From: Sabellastarte sp. h YS-2021
Taxonomy: Eukaryota; Annelida; Polychaeta; Sabellida; Sabellidae
DNA: 64,000 nt
Assembly (NCBI GenBank): GCA_964017235.1
Contig: OZ024933.1
Coordinates: 10,295,962-10,359,961 of the forward strand
Direction of reading: 5' to 3'
The translations under genes were made by a program, and so were the position numbers. Below, in pieces: positions 1 to 12,372 of this stretch. Within the stretch, counting starts at the first letter, position 1. Every line of letters begins with the position of its first letter. The notes under the pieces were generated by a model. It saw only the letters and a program-made list of their open reading frames with translations, made no database searches and had not been told where the DNA came from.

Positions 1-775
1 AAAAGGGACACACTGGTCAAGAGTCTTGTTTGTGGAGAGATTAAGTCATTATAATTAGGGATGGGTCGGTAGTTCCGGTATCTCGGTATCGAGAGCATTT
101 TACTGAAATACCGTGATGAGATTTTACAACCGTCACTTCGCTTGTCAGCAAATATAATGGAAGGAAGAGATAAAATATTAGAAACAAAAATCTGAAGAAA
201 TTATAGCTTTTCTCCCAAATTTTCATGCATTTGCATACTTTATTCAGTAGTACAGTAGCAATTACCTTGAGCAGAACTGCCATACGTTTTGGTTACGTCT
301 ATTTATAACCTCAATCTCGCTTGTCATCCCATATAACTCCAGGAAAACTTAAAATATTGGGAACCAACAAGAAATCTGTAGAAATTATAAACCATTATGT
401 CGTATTTCATCCATTTTGTCACTTTTATTATGATGTCGTGAAGAGGAAACGTCCATGTTTCTTTGGGGTGTACTAAAACGTGGAATCCCGGAATCGGTAC
501 GGTTTTGCATTGGCGACCTCCCGATGTACATATTTTTTATACCGACCCATCCCTAATTATAATAGACAGAGAGATGTTAAGTTAGGCCATGTTAGGTGTG
601 TGACAATATCTGTTGACACAATACTGCCAGAAGTTAATAAATTGAAAGGGGGTGTAATCACCAGTATTATAAAAGGGACACTGGCCAAAGCTCTTCATTG
701 TGGAGAGATTAATTGCATGTAAGGATAGGAGGGTGTGGGAATGTACTGTGGGTGTATTAGCTGTTTAATTACACA
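1..775 (-). repeat. Dispersed repeat, third copy of the 9.2-kb TTAA element family, cut by a hAT MITE
   Basis: Read on the minus strand, bases 564-775 and 1-47 match the interior of the element at 9225-10048. Shared landmarks are the block around GTACATTTCCACACC, the CCTTACATGCA block and the ATTACACCCCCTTTCAAT block. A separate 500-bp MITE sits inside it. The element runs off the left edge of the window. No coding capacity is seen. Confidence 0.7.
56..555. mobile_element. hAT-type MITE, 500 bp, with perfect 8-bp target duplication
   Basis: The ends are TAGGGATGGGTCGGTA and its exact reverse complement. They are flanked on both sides by ATTATAAT (48-55 and 556-563), an 8-bp duplication as made by hAT transposases. 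There is no transposase frame, so it is non-autonomous. The interior (about 120-500) resembles the interior of the TA-flanked MITEs at 23162 and 34292, including a shared AATCCCGGAATCG block, although the ends differ. Confidence 0.85.
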
Positions 776-1730
776 TGTGATAATTTTAACTATTCTATCC
801 ACTTTCACTGTAGTTAATATTTTCTCAATATACTGAAAACTGCTGGGAAAACCGCCCAAATGTGCAAAGAAAATTGGTCTGCTCACTATGCAGTAAAAAT
901 TGTATATGTGTAAAGGCCTTAAAAAGGCAACAAAAATGTTCCACTTGTCAAAGCTTTTGAGATAAACATATATTCATGAGCAAAACTAAGTGGCAATGGT
1001 TTTTAGAAACTGCCATGTCTGTAGGCAGAAACAGTTCCTTGTATAACAATTCTTTTTACTTTTCCATAACTGAAAAACTAGCTGAATACACACTCGTCTT
1101 CAATATTTTCAACATGTGAACTTTAAAAATGAAATCAGTCTAGGGAAATAGTGTAAATTTGGGGACGGTAAAGTTTTCCTTTAATTCATTCCCTCCCCAT
1201 GACCCTCTCTGTCATACCCCACTGAGTTTTATTGCTGGCCGTGGTCAGATTTTGGTTTCTTTCATTTGATAACAGATATGATGGTATATGGGTACTTGCA
1301 GTTTTTCAACTCTTTTTTTCAAGTTTTCCTTGTTGTGTGTACATACACGTGAAAAAGATTCAATTGTGACTTTGAGTGTAGAAGACTACTGGAAAAAAAG
1401 GAACAAGTGATTTTCAAGCTTATATCAGTGAATACGTAGAGTATATTTTAGTAAACTTAATCATACAATACCTAACCCAAGTAGTTTTCAAATTTTTCTA
1501 TCATTACAAATTGATACAAAAGTGCTTGTAGAATGCAAACCTCTGTCAGGGAGCATTTCTTAAAATTTGGGAATTTTTTTGGTATGTCATTCAGTTATTT
1601 TCCAAAATGTTTTCACTTCTTCTTTGGGACCTTTGAAATTTTGATTTTTTTAATGTCCAGAATATGATTCATATTTCCACAGAACATAATCAGTTTTTCC
1701 TTTTGTCAGGCCCTAATTACCTATGAAAAA
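776..1730. other. AT-rich sequence without recognisable feature
   Basis: I see no convincing reading frame, RNA gene or repeat boundary here. The last bases adjoin the 3' terminus of the Helitron-like element. Confidence 0.5.
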
Positions 1731-3793
1731 CTAGACCTATCGCATCAGAGAACCGATGCAAATTGTATCCACCAGAAGAAAACTCACCAAAGCCATTCTA
1801 ACATCGCTTAACCTTGAAGGAGAAGCCCAAGGTGAAATCTGACCATATCAAAAGATTCTTAGCCAATGATTTCCTATAGGTTGGTGTGACACTGCAAACC
1901 TCTAAGAATACGAATAAGCAAGATATAAACACTAATTTTAGCAATCCTCATTTGACCTTGAAAGAGTGGCCAAAGGTCAAATCCGATCACACCAAAAGAT
2001 TCCCAGCCCATGATTTCCTAGATTTTGGTTTACCATTCCAAAGCTCTAGGACCAATAATAAGCGAGTTATAAGCACTTTTAAGTTTGGCTATCCTCGTTT
2101 GACCTTAATGGAGGGTCCAAGGTCAAATCCGACCACAGCAATAGATTCCCAGCCCATGATTTCCTATAGGTTGGTTTACCATCCCAAACCTCTAGGACCA
2201 ATAATAAGTGAGTTATAAGCACTTTTAAGTTTGGCTATCCTCATTTGACCTTGAAGGAGGGGTCTAAGGTCAAATCCGACCATACCAAAAGATTCCCAGG
2301 CCATGATTTCCTATAGGTTGGTTTACCATCCTAAACCTCTAGGACCAATAATAAGCGAGTTATAAGCACTTTAAGTTTGGCTATCCTCGTTTGACCTTGA
2401 AGGAGGGGTCCAAGGTCAAATCCGACCACACCAAAAGCTTCCCAGCCCATGATTTCCTATAGGTTGGTTTACCATCCTAAACCTCTAGGACCAATAATAA
2501 GCGCACTATTAGCACATTTAAGTTTGGCTGTGCTCATTTGACCTTGAAGGAGGGGTCCAAGATCAAATCCGACCACACCAAAAGACTCCCAGCCCATGAT
2601 TTCCTATAGGTTGGTTTACCATCTCAAACCTCTAGGACCAATAATAAGCGAGTTATAAGCACTTTTAAGTTTGGCTATCCTCATTTAACCTTGAAGGAGG
2701 AGTCCAACGCCAAATCCAACCACACCAAAAGTTTCCCAGCCCATGATTTCCTATAGGTTGGTTTACCATCTCAAACCTCTACGACCAATAATAAGCGAGT
2801 TATAAGCACTTTTAAGTTTGGCTATCCTCATTTGACCTTGAAGGAGGGGTCCAAGGTCAAATCCGACCACACCAAAAGATTCCCGGCCCATGATTTCCTA
2901 TAGATTGGTTTACCATCCCAAACCTCTAGGACCAATAATAAGCGAGTTATAAGCACTTTTAAGTTTGGCTATCCCCGTTTGACCTTGAAAGAGGGGTCCA
3001 AGGTCAAATCCGACCACACCAAAAGATTCCCGGCCCATGATTTCCTATAGGTTGGTTTACCATCCCAAACCTCTAGGACCAATAATAAGCGAGTTATAAG
3101 CAATTTTAAGTTTGGCTATCCTCATTTGACCTTGAAGGAGGGATCTAAGGTCAAATCCGACCATACCAAAAGATTCCCTGGCCATGATTTCCTATAGGTT
3201 GGTTTACCATCCTAAACCTCTAGGACCAATAATAAGCGAGTTATAAGCACTTTTAAGTTTGGCTATCCTCGTTTGACCTTGAAGGAGGGGTCCAAGGTCA
3301 AATCCGACCACACCAAAAAATTCCCAGCCCATGATTTCCTATAGGTTGGTTTACCATCCCACCTCTAGGACCAATAATAAGGGAGATATAAGCACTTTTC
3401 ATGACTGCAAAGAAACGCCTGTGGCGGCCATCTTGTTTCTCAAAATGAGGCCAAAAATATTCCCAGTCAAGATTTTATAATGAGGAACATATCCTGCGAA
3501 TTTGAGATCTCTACCTATAATACCCTTGCTCTAGAGGGCCACCAAAAGTCCTTGTTTAAAGTCGAAAAACGCCCGTGGCGGCCATCTTGTTTTTCAAAAT
3601 GAGGTCAAAAATATTCCCAGAGAAGATTTTATGGCTATGAATATATCCTGCAAATTTGAGAAGGCTAGCTATAATATTTTTTTCGTTAGAGCGGTAACGG
3701 TGAAATCTCTCTACACACTGCGGCGGCGGTGGCGGCGGCGTAACAAAGTCAAATCCATAGTATCCACCGGATGCTATCCGGTGGACACAATTA
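1731..3793 (-). mobile_element. Helitron-like non-autonomous element with satellite core (left copy)
   Basis: On the minus strand the element ends in CTAG followed by T (1734 to 1731). About 11 bases inside that end is a hairpin, GCATCAG-AGAA-CCGATGC (1742-1759, plus-strand reading). A hairpin just before CTRR, inserted in front of T, is the classic Helitron 3' end. The other end (about 3765-3793) has a palindromic TCCACCGGAT...ATCCGGTGGA segment. Between lie two ~170-bp repeats (about 3400-3720) and a long ~147-bp tandem array. The same plan, in opposite orientation, occurs at 25703-27072. It resembles Helentron-associated or 'pearl'-type elements of bivalves; that family name is an inference. 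There is no Rep/helicase frame. Confidence 0.75.
1805..3400 (-). repeat. Tandem array, ~147-bp unit, about 11 copies
   Basis: Each unit contains GACCTTGAAGGAGGGGTCC, CCCATGATTTCCTATAGG, CCTCTAGGACCAATAATAAG and TATAAGCACTTTTAAG in that order. Unit starts recur near 1956, 2099, 2246, 2393, 2538, 2687, 2833, 2981, 3125 and 3277. The array is the core of the surrounding Helitron-like element. The open frames across it are by-products of the repeat. Confidence 0.9.
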
Positions 3794-4078
3794 TAAACAT
3801 TGACCTTATTGTTAAAGGCCAAGTCAACACAATAGGCTCTGAAGCCTCACCATTATTTACCCACATACCAAGTTTTGAAAGGTCCCGAGAAATATTTTCA
3901 AGTTATGGTGTCTAAAATTAAACCTTTGTGGTAGTAGTAAGTACTAGTAGGCATGACATTTAAGCACTGAACTTTTGTCCAGGTATACAAGGAATAGATC
4001 TTTATGATTTTTTATGTGAATAGGGCCTGACCAAAGTAAGAAGTGACTTAATTTTGGGAAAGAACTGGATCATATCCT

Positions 4079-4176
4079 GGGGCCGTATTCACGAAAGGTC
4101 TTAGCCAAGTCTTAGGCTTTACTTTGGTATAAAAATATAGCCAACTTAAGCCTAAGACTTTCGTGAATACGGCCCC
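4079..4176. mobile_element. Foldback MITE, 98 bp, near-palindromic
   Basis: The sequence begins GGGGCCGTATTCACGAAAG and ends with the reverse complement of nearly the same string. The inner arms (CTTAGCCAAGTCTTAGGC and GCCAACTTAAGCCTAAG) also pair, so almost the whole element folds on itself. Related copies lie at 45191-45296 and 57268-57395. Confidence 0.85.
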
Positions 4177-4229
4177 AGAATACCAAAAAAAATCCTTCAT
4201 GAGGCAGGTTGTGTGTAACCTAGATTGAT

Positions 4230-4545
4230 TAACCTAGGTAATTAGATTGATGTGTCTGATGCCCATCTGTCCATTCACATTTCGTTTCCGGACTCTAACT
4301 TGAAGACCCTCCTGTCGATCGATCTGAATCTTAACAGCATAGTAGGACATCACCCAAGCTAGGTTGCTTCAAAATTAATGCCACTTCGAAAAATAAGATG
4401 ACCACCTTGGCTGGCATTTTGAAAAAAGACCAAATTTAACAGGGTAGTGGGGCTCCACCTAGGCTAGGTTGGTTTCAAAGTTGGTGCCATTTGGAAAAAT
4501 AAGATGGCCACCAATGAAATTCTGTTTGCAGACTGTAACTTGACA
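4230..4545. repeat. Divergent repeat of the 'CATTTCCGTTTCCGGACTC' family
   Basis: Bases around 4270-4300 and 4500-4545 match units of the arrays at 24780-25215 and 45115-45985, which share a fixed order of CCGTCAACATTTCCG, GACTCTAACTC and a CTAAGTTGC-like block. This copy is degraded. Confidence 0.55.
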
Positions 4546-5165
4546 AAGTGGAATGACAGAACCTAGCACTATTTTCGCATGTCCAGGACCATTATCGGAC
4601 CACCCATGTCACATACATCCAGGGTTCCAAATTGGCACTGGTCTGCCACTGACAGAAATGCTTCTGGGTCAATGGAAATTTAGGCCCAGTCGCGTCATTT
4701 GTCCAGGAAGTTTATACTTCCTGTGCATGACTGAATTATGGCCTGGATGTTTGGAATATTGTCTAAAGATACTAGAGTGACACCACATATGTGTAAATTT
4801 GTAAACCTGTAGAAGTATACTTATAAGCATCTTGCATGACTGAAATATGCTTTGGATGTTTTCAATATTACTCATACATACAGAAATGGCAATACAGTCA
4901 CTGAATGCTAATGTGTGATTGTTGAGGCAAACCCAGTTGCTCACTTTTTGAAATACTATCTGTTACAATGGAAGTTGAAAAGGAAAATGATTAATGAATT
5001 CTAATATGACTTTAACAGTGCATAATCTGCATCAAAAGACACCCAAAGGTGCAACAACCAAGATACAAGTAAAATAAGAAAGATATAGAAATCCTAAATT
5101 TGTTTTCAGACAATGCAATAAACAATACAGTGATACAATAATACATCATAAATAGAATAATACCG
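4546..5165. other. No recognisable feature
   Basis: Short open frames on both strands here show no domain, conserved motif or splice-flanked structure. Confidence 0.45.
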
Positions 5166-5167
5166 TA

Positions 5168-5331
5168 CAGTAGAACCTCTATTATCCGACCCTATTGGGA
5201 AGTAACAATTATATTAGGTCAGATAATAGAAGGGATTAAAAAACAGGTTTAAATGGAGTTGTAACAGTGGGTTTGAGGTTTTAGAATTGAAAATTGTGAT
5301 AATAGAAGGTAGAATAATAGAGGATCTACAG
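5168..5331. mobile_element. pogo/Tigger-like MITE with TA target
   Basis: The ends are CAGTAGAACCTCTATTATCC and, at the right, the complementary ATAGAGGATCTACAG. TA dinucleotides flank both (5166-5167 and 5332-5333). CAGT-AACCTC-ATTATCC ends with TA targets are typical of pogo/Tigger-derived MITEs. A second copy is at 29952-30082. Confidence 0.75.
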
Positions 5332-5927
5332 TACTTAAAAGCCAAAATCTTGCGATCTGTAACATAAGACTGCAGAAAAATTACTGGGACTCCATTTGTT
5401 TGAAGCTCATGTAGTCCCATGGACTCCTGCTTTAGATGTGCTTTGCAATCACTGTAACATACATCTAGGGATCATTTTTACTTCCTTTCTAGCATTTCAT
5501 AGTTTAAAGACATTAAAAGTGTTTACAAACATCAGATTTGCAGCCTAGCCCTTGTACAAATAATCTTCCATGAAAGTTTCTATCACTATTATAGTGACCT
5601 CTGATGTTGTCACTAAAGATTATATTGTCACAGATGTTGCTTTAATTTAGATATCATCACTTACAGTGTGTGATAATTACTGCTCAGTATAATATATTTT
5701 AATAACCGTATAGCAATTTTTCATTCTCATGTTTGCATATCAGACTGATAAACTTTCTGACGGACCAGTAACTTCGTGAAGTTGTCAGTCCTGTGGTCCC
5801 AGAACTATTTTAGCTTAATTTTGTACGCTGCATACATACATCCTGTAGATATGGCAAGTGCTAATATGTGTTACCCTCCATGGTACTGATTGTGCAACCC
5901 ACCTTTTGGGGTCTACAACCGCAGTTT
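5332..5927. other. AT-rich spacer
   Basis: No gene, RNA or repeat boundary is seen, apart from unplaced sequence leading into the GGCGGGAGAT repeat. Confidence 0.4.
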
Positions 5928-7934
5928 TTATCTCCCGCCTGTGGCCGAAGGCCGAGGTTGGGAGATTATAAAACTCCTTCCGTCCATCCGTCCGTCCGTC
6001 TGTCCGTCCGTCCGTTCGTCACGTTTTTGCATAAACCTTAATATCTCATTCATTTATAAAGATATCTCCACCAAATTTGCAGGGAATGTTTATGGCTAAA
6101 AAAACCTGTCTGAAACATTTTAGCCTCATTTTGAAAAACAAAATGGCCGCCATAGCCAATTGTTTGAAAATCATAAAGGTGCTCTAAATCTTGAAATATT
6201 CCAGCTAGCTTTATCAAATTTGCACAAAAGCTATATGGCTAAAAAAGCTAGCCTGATAGTAATTTTGGCACTGGTTCAAAAAACAAAATGGCCGCCATAT
6301 CACATGTTTAAAGTTCGGCATGTTTTTGCATAAACCTTAATATCTCATTCATTTATAAAGATAATGAAGATATCTTAGAGATATCTTCACCAAATTTGCA
6401 GGGAATGTTTATGGCTATGAAAACCTGTCTCTGCAAAATTTTAGACTCATTTTGAAAAACAAAATGGCCGCCATAGCCAATTGTTTGAAAATCATAAAGG
6501 TGCTCTAAATCTTGAAATATTCCAGCTAGCTTCATCAAATTTGCACAAAAGCTATATGGCTAGAGAAGCTAGTCTGATAGTAATTTTGGCCCTAGTTCAA
6601 AAAACAAAATGGCCGCCATATCACATGTGTAAAATTCGGCACGTTTTTGCATAAACCTTAATATCTCATTCATTTATAAAGATATCTTCACCAAATTTGC
6701 AGGGGATGTTTATGGCTATGAAAACCTGTCTCTGCAAAATTTTAGTCTCATTTTGAAAAACAAAATGGTCGCCATAGCTAATTCTTTGAAAATTATAAAG
6801 GTGCTCTAAATCTTGAAATATTCCAGCTAGCTTCATCAAATTTGCACAAAAGCTATATGGCTAGAAAAGCTACCCTGATAGTAGTTTTGCCACTAGTTCA
6901 AAAAACAAAATGGCTGCCATATCACATGTTTAAAGTTTGTCATGTTTTTGCATAAACCTTAATATTTCATTCATTTATTAAGAAATCTTCACTTTACGGC
7001 TTTTCAATCTTCACTTTACGGCTATGAAAACCTGTCTCTGCAATATTTTAGCCTCATTTTGAAAAACAAAATGGCCGCCATAGCTAATTGTTTGAAAATC
7101 ATAAAGGTCCTCTAAATCTTGAAATATTCCAGCTAGCTTCTTCAAATTTGCACAAAAGCTATATGGCTAGAAAAGCTAGCCTGATAGTAATTTTGGCCTA
7201 GTTCAAAAAACAAAATGGCCGCCATATCACATGTTTAATGACAGGTTATCCTATTAAAAAGGCCATATATCTGCCCAAATATTGCTCCAAGAGGTTTGGA
7301 ATATGAAAACAACTTGTAGGAAGACATGGACAGGGAATCTGTTCCAGGTGTTGAATTTGACCTAAGACCCCTGCTTCAAGGTTAAACGAGGTCGTCACAC
7401 TAAAACATCCTTATTTCTCCCTTATTATTGGTGCTATGGCTTCAGAATATAAAGACAGGCCATCAGAAGTCCTGCCCTTCAAATGTTTTGCCTCAGAAAA
7501 ATTTTGCCTTATTTTGAAAAATAAAATGGCCGCCATAGCCAATTATTTAAAAATCATTAAGATGCTCTAAAACTTGAAATATTGCAGCTAGCTTCATCAA
7601 ATATGCGCAAAATACATATGGCTAGGAAAGTTAGCCTGATAGTAATTTAGCCTAGTTTCAAAAAACAAAATGGCCGTCATATCACATGTTAGATGGGATT
7701 ATCCTATTAAAAGGCCTTATATCTCCCTTATCATTGCTACTAGGGTTTCCAAATGTGAAAACAACTTATACCAAGTCATGGCCTGAGACTATTTTGAAAT
7801 TGCTGACTTTTACCTTTGACCCCTTCTTCAATGTCAAGTGGGGTCATCTTACTTCAGAGGCCTTAAATCTCCTTTAGTTCTCCATTTTTACTGATTCTGA
7901 GGCGGGAGATAACTGCTGCGGCAGTGGCCTTGTT
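5928..7934 (+). mobile_element. Large interspersed repeat with TTATCTCCCGCC terminal inverted repeats
   Basis: The left end reads TTATCTCCCGCC followed by a GTCCGTCC-rich tract. The right end reads GGCGGGAGATAA followed by CTGCTGCGGCAGTGGCCTTG. Inside are four ~300-bp tandem units and then a region of TGACCTT-rich sequence. A truncated copy lies at 12373-13168, and the 3' end alone recurs at 25467-25590, immediately after a host splice donor. No protein is encoded. The class of the element is unknown to me. Confidence 0.7.
6021..7242 (+). repeat. Four tandem ~300-bp units carrying paired AAAATGGCCGCCAT sites
   Basis: Units start at 6021, 6320, 6641 and 6942, each at (C)ATGTTTTTGCATAAACC or ACGTTTTTGCATAAACC. 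Each unit normally has two copies of CAAAATGGCCGCCAT, spaced about 150 bp, with an occasional substitution such as GGTCGCC or GGCTGCC. The reverse complement contains ATGGCGGC, the YY1 core. Unit 4 has a local rearrangement near 6980-7020. Confidence 0.85.
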
Positions 7935-9224
7935 TGTTTCCAGAAATTCCCCAACTTGGTGGGGCTTTGCACTCTACAAGTGATTTTTGGTCTTGTTTAC
8001 TGTATGTTCATATCTAGCCTTGCTGAAGGCTCAAATTTCTTTGCAGTTAGGGAAAGTTTTTAGTTCAGAAAATGGAGTTTCAGTTTCTATAATATACTCA
8101 TACACAAACTGTTTCTGTCTGACACAATTCTTTCTCTTGACGTGTATGAGTGCTTTATAACTACCAAATATCTGTGTGCATGTTTGAAAAGATATGCAAA
8201 TTTGAGCCTTAAGCAAGGCTCGTTCATATCAATAGGTACAACTAAAACAATCCACCCTCTGTACAAATACACTGAGTGTAAGTATCATGTTTGTTTTGAC
8301 AACACTTGGGGGCATGCTCCAGGACAATTTGAGTGACATGTGTTAAATTATTGACTTTTTTCAATGGTACCTGAAATCCAGACATTTTTAGGCATTTTTC
8401 CCCAGTCTGAAATGTTGAAAACGAAATTAAAAATATTGTTACTTTTTAAACCAGTTCTTTGAATTTTAATGGTTAGAGGGTTTTGCACTGCCAAACCTAA
8501 TTAATGTTTTTGAACACAATGAAATAACAAAAATGCATGTCTCTAAAGTACACATTTAAACTACACCGGGAAAACTACATTTTAGTGCTTATATATAATT
8601 ATACAAAAATAAACCAAGAGTGAAAGTTAATATATTTCCTTTCTGTAAGGAAAACTTTTCCCATCAAAATTTCTCCTTGATACAAATCTATATTTCATGT
8701 AAAATTTCTATTTGGTGAAACCTTCAAGGTCCCACAGAAAGGCCTCAAACTATACTCAGTGAGCTACAATGCAGATTTGTTTTTTTTTTACTTAATTGTT
8801 GTGTCAATATTAGCATATCATACATCCAACACTGTACACAAGGACACTGGAAGCAGTGAAAGGATCTGGTATTTTATGATAAACACTGGATATATACTTT
8901 GTACAAGTGGAGTGAGCTGTACAATCTTTGGAGTTTTAAAGGCACAAGGCTGGACCACTTTATCACAGTGAACACAGATATCTTTTTCCAAGCATATTCT
9001 CCACAAAATTATAAACTATTTTCAATATGATGGAACACATACAGATTTTATTTTCATTTTAAATACACTAACAATAACAGATGTGGTGTGACTGCATATC
9101 TGGTAACAGGTAAAATAGCAGTGACATTCTAAAGCCATCAGTAACAGATAAGGCTTTAAATTGTTGAAATGGATAACAATCGAAAAAATTGTCAATCACA
9201 TTCTTTTTAGATATTTAATTCAGT
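7935..9224. other. No recognisable feature
   Basis: Overlapping short frames near 8031-8336 lie on both strands with no recognisable domain. The rest is AT-rich. Confidence 0.45.
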
Positions 9225-10048
9225 TTAATGCCCATGAAGGGCGTTGCACATTTACGCTGCGCGGTTCGGCGCGGTACGATTTTTACTACATGCCAAGCAG
9301 GCGAATTTTCTTTACTTTGCACATTTGGGTGATTTTTCCCAGCGGTTTTCAGTAAATTGAGAAAAAATATAATAAAAATAGCGAAAACTGGCTAGAAAGG
9401 TGGAACTAATCACATATAATTAAACACCTAATACCCCACAGTACATTTCCACACCTATCATACCCTTACATGCAATTTAATCTCTCCACAATGAAGAGCC
9501 TTGTCCTTGACCACTGTCCTTTTATAATACTAGTGATTACACCCCCTTTCAATTAACTTCTGGCTTTGTTTTGTCTACATAAATTGCCACACACCTTACT
9601 TGATATTTCTTTCTCCATTGAAGTACTTAATCTATCTACAAACAAAACCCTTGGCCAGTGTGTCCCTTCTAGAATTACTGTTAATTGCAATCTTCATTAA
9701 ATTAAACCCTTTTATGTGTCTATATTGACACATACCATATTTTGTCATCTATCTGCCAGTAGTTAATCCCTTCACAATGAGTCTGTGTGCATTTTGTTTT
9801 CCAATTAATATATTTGTGTAGAGTTCTGTGATATACTACCATATTTAACATGTGTGGAATCCAAATATCTATGAAAACTTGGGAGAAAACAGTGAAAAAG
9901 CCGCGCGGTTTTTCGGAAAATTAGAAAATTTTCTAAATGGAAAAATCCGCACCGCTTGCTGCCGCGCCGCATATGTGTATAAGCAGTGAACTACTTCCTT
10001 TATTTCTATTTTATTTAGCCGCGCCGCGCTAGTGTGCAATGGGCTTAA
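9225..10048 (+). mobile_element. TTAA-flanked element with GC-rich ends
   Basis: The element is bounded by TTAA at 9225-9228 and 10045-10048. The right end reads GCGCTAGTGTGCAATGGGC. Its complement is found, with a short insertion, at the left (GCCCAT...TTGCACATTTACGC). Just inside are GCGCGGTTCGGCGCGG and CCGCGCCGCGC. TTAA targets suggest a piggyBac-type non-autonomous element, but no transposase is present. Related copies are at 21718-22345 and, inverted, at 1-775. Confidence 0.65.
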
Positions 10049-10097
10049 CTCTTTATTTGTTACTTCTAATTTTGCTTTACCATAATATAGTTATTAC

Positions 10098-11065
10098 CCC
10101 ACAGCCCTTAAGGGCTGCCGGGGTGTTGTTTTCACCCATGGTGTCCGGATGGGCGGGCGAGAGGGCCGGTGTCGGGAAGACGTTTGTCTGGCCTGCATCT
10201 CGGAAACTGTAAGGTGTAGGAAGTTGATACTTGTTAGGGACATTGGTTAGGGGTGTAGGTGCAATGTCAAGGTGTGACCTTGATTTGATCTTTGACCTTG
10301 CCATAGTGACCTTGACATATAAAATCTTGTCTGGGCTATATCTCGGAAACCATAAGATGTAGACAGTTAATACTTGCTAGGGGCATTGGTTGGGGGTGTA
10401 GGTGTGCAACATCATGGTGTGACCTTGATTTGACCTTGCTGTAGTGACCTTGACCTATAAAATCTTATCTGGGCTATATCTCGGCAACCATAACCTGTAA
10501 GAAGTTGATACATGGTTGGGACATTGATTAGGCAATGTAGGTGTGCAAAATCATGGCGTGACCTTGATTGGACCTTTGACCTTGCGATAGTGACCTGGAG
10601 TTTTAAAATCTTGTTTGGGCTATATCTCGGAAACCGTAAGGAAGTTGATACTTAGTAGGGGCATTGGTGAGGGAGTGTAGGTGTGCACATTATAGTGCGA
10701 CCTTGAATTGGCCTTTGACCTTGCTGCAGTGACCTAGACCTATAAAATCTTGTCTGGACTATATCTTGGAAACCATAAGGTGTAAGAAGTTGATACTTGG
10801 TAGGGATATTGGTTAGGTGGTGTAGGTGTGCATCATCATAGTATGACCTTGATTCAACCTTTGACCTTGTCGTAGTGACCTTGATCTATAAAATCTTGTC
10901 TGGGCTATATCTTATCTCAGAGACCGTAAGGTGTAGGAAGTTGATACTTGGTAGGAACATTGGTTAGGGGTTGTGGGTGAGCAACATCATGGTGTGTCTT
11001 TGATTTCACCTTTGACCTTGCTGTAGTGACCGTGACCTATAAAACCTGGTCTCCCATGTTGACCA
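10098..11065 (+). repeat. Tandem array, ~150-bp unit, about six copies
   Basis: Units repeat the order GACCTTGA, ATAAAATCTTGTCTGGGC, TATATCTCGGAAACC, AAGTTGATACTTGG, ACATTGGTTAGG, GTAGGTGTGCA. The array is preceded by a distinctive head (CCCTTAAGGGCTGCCGGGG and TTTTCACCCATGG). A single degraded head plus unit recurs at 53647-53860, so this is a dispersed element with variable copy number. Confidence 0.85.
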
Positions 11066-12372
11066 ACCAAGTACCAACCTTTTGTTGAATTCATTCAATC
11101 TTCTCAAAATGATATCATTATAATACTGTTTCCCCACCAATACATTCCATTTACTTCATTCAGCCTTTATTTCATGTATTTTACATACTGCTTGTTTGTG
11201 CAATAAGTAACTTGAAATACTGATGAGCAACCTGGTTATTACATTGCAGATAAAGATTAACTCCAAGTATCAGGTATGTTTCCCAAGTCTTTATTTTGTT
11301 CTAATCTACTTGTGAAGTTACATCTCCCTGACTAATCTAACAGCTTTATTGGAAATTGAACTGGATAACGAATGACACATGTCAACAACAAAAAGGTAGA
11401 GATAAAAAGGCTAAGGAGCATTTTGAGGGAGTGTATGTTAAAGTTGAGAATTAAGAGACCTTGAAAATATAAATAATATCACACAAGCTGACATTCTGGC
11501 AAAGGCATAATTCTTCTGTAAGGCATTATCAGCTTGAATGCCCACTTGATACTTTACTCTGATTTTAGGACCCCAGATTTGAAACATTACACTTTTAAAA
11601 TGCATGTATGAATAAGAATAAGAATTCTTTATTTTTGTGACTTGAGGTTATGCTTCACAATATGCATAAAATAAAACTTTTTAGATTTCTCCCAGACCTT
11701 GCAGGCTTTTTAGTCACCTTTCATATTACATATAATAAGAACTATATATATCAATACAAATATATTACAACAATTAAGTTTAAACTTATAGGGATAAATT
11801 GTATTTTTAGAGTGCAACAATTTTGCGACCTATACACAAATGTAAAATACATATGCAAAAATTATAACATAAAAACATGTAATTACAGAAATACAGGTAA
11901 CAAACTAGCATTATATTTATATCAATCACAATAATATTGATTGGCACAACTGGGGTAGATCCAGTGAGTCATTACATTGGTAGTTAAACTGATTGAAATG
12001 AATCATTGTAGGATATTGTTAATTACACACTTAAATAATGTGTGGACATATACTTAGTCTGTATATGATATGGTTATGCAAGGATGAAATTATGATTTCA
12101 GTTGTAAGAATAATTCAAACTGATTTTGACAAGCATCTGAAGGAATGGGCCCAGAAGTTTTCGATACTTGTTCATTATGTCCAGGAATTTGAGTTCATCT
12201 GGTTTGTTATCAAATGTTATATCGATATCATTTAATCAAATCAATAAGTTTTGTATGTTGTTCTGAGTAGTTAGGACAGATAGAACCTACATGGAATTCA
12301 CCCTCATTTATTAGAAAACTCTATGAACATAGCCTATTTTCTAATGGGATATGGCGGTATCTACATTTTTAA
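11066..12372. other. AT-rich, no supported gene
   Basis: Open frames at 11650-11934 and 12038-12235 are low-complexity, Lys/Ile/Tyr-rich translations of AT-rich DNA with no motif. Confidence 0.5.

Noticed and set aside
1886-2218. 110-codon plus-strand ORF
   Set aside because: It lies within the left satellite array and is a repeat translation.
1805-3400. Regular repeat array resembling a CRISPR locus
   Set aside because: Whole ~147-bp units repeat without unique spacers, no cas genes exist, and the context is a eukaryotic transposon. It is a satellite core.
3719-3742. CGG/GGC trinucleotide tract
   Set aside because: Short and interrupted, and part of the Helitron-like 5' region. No sign of an expanded microsatellite.
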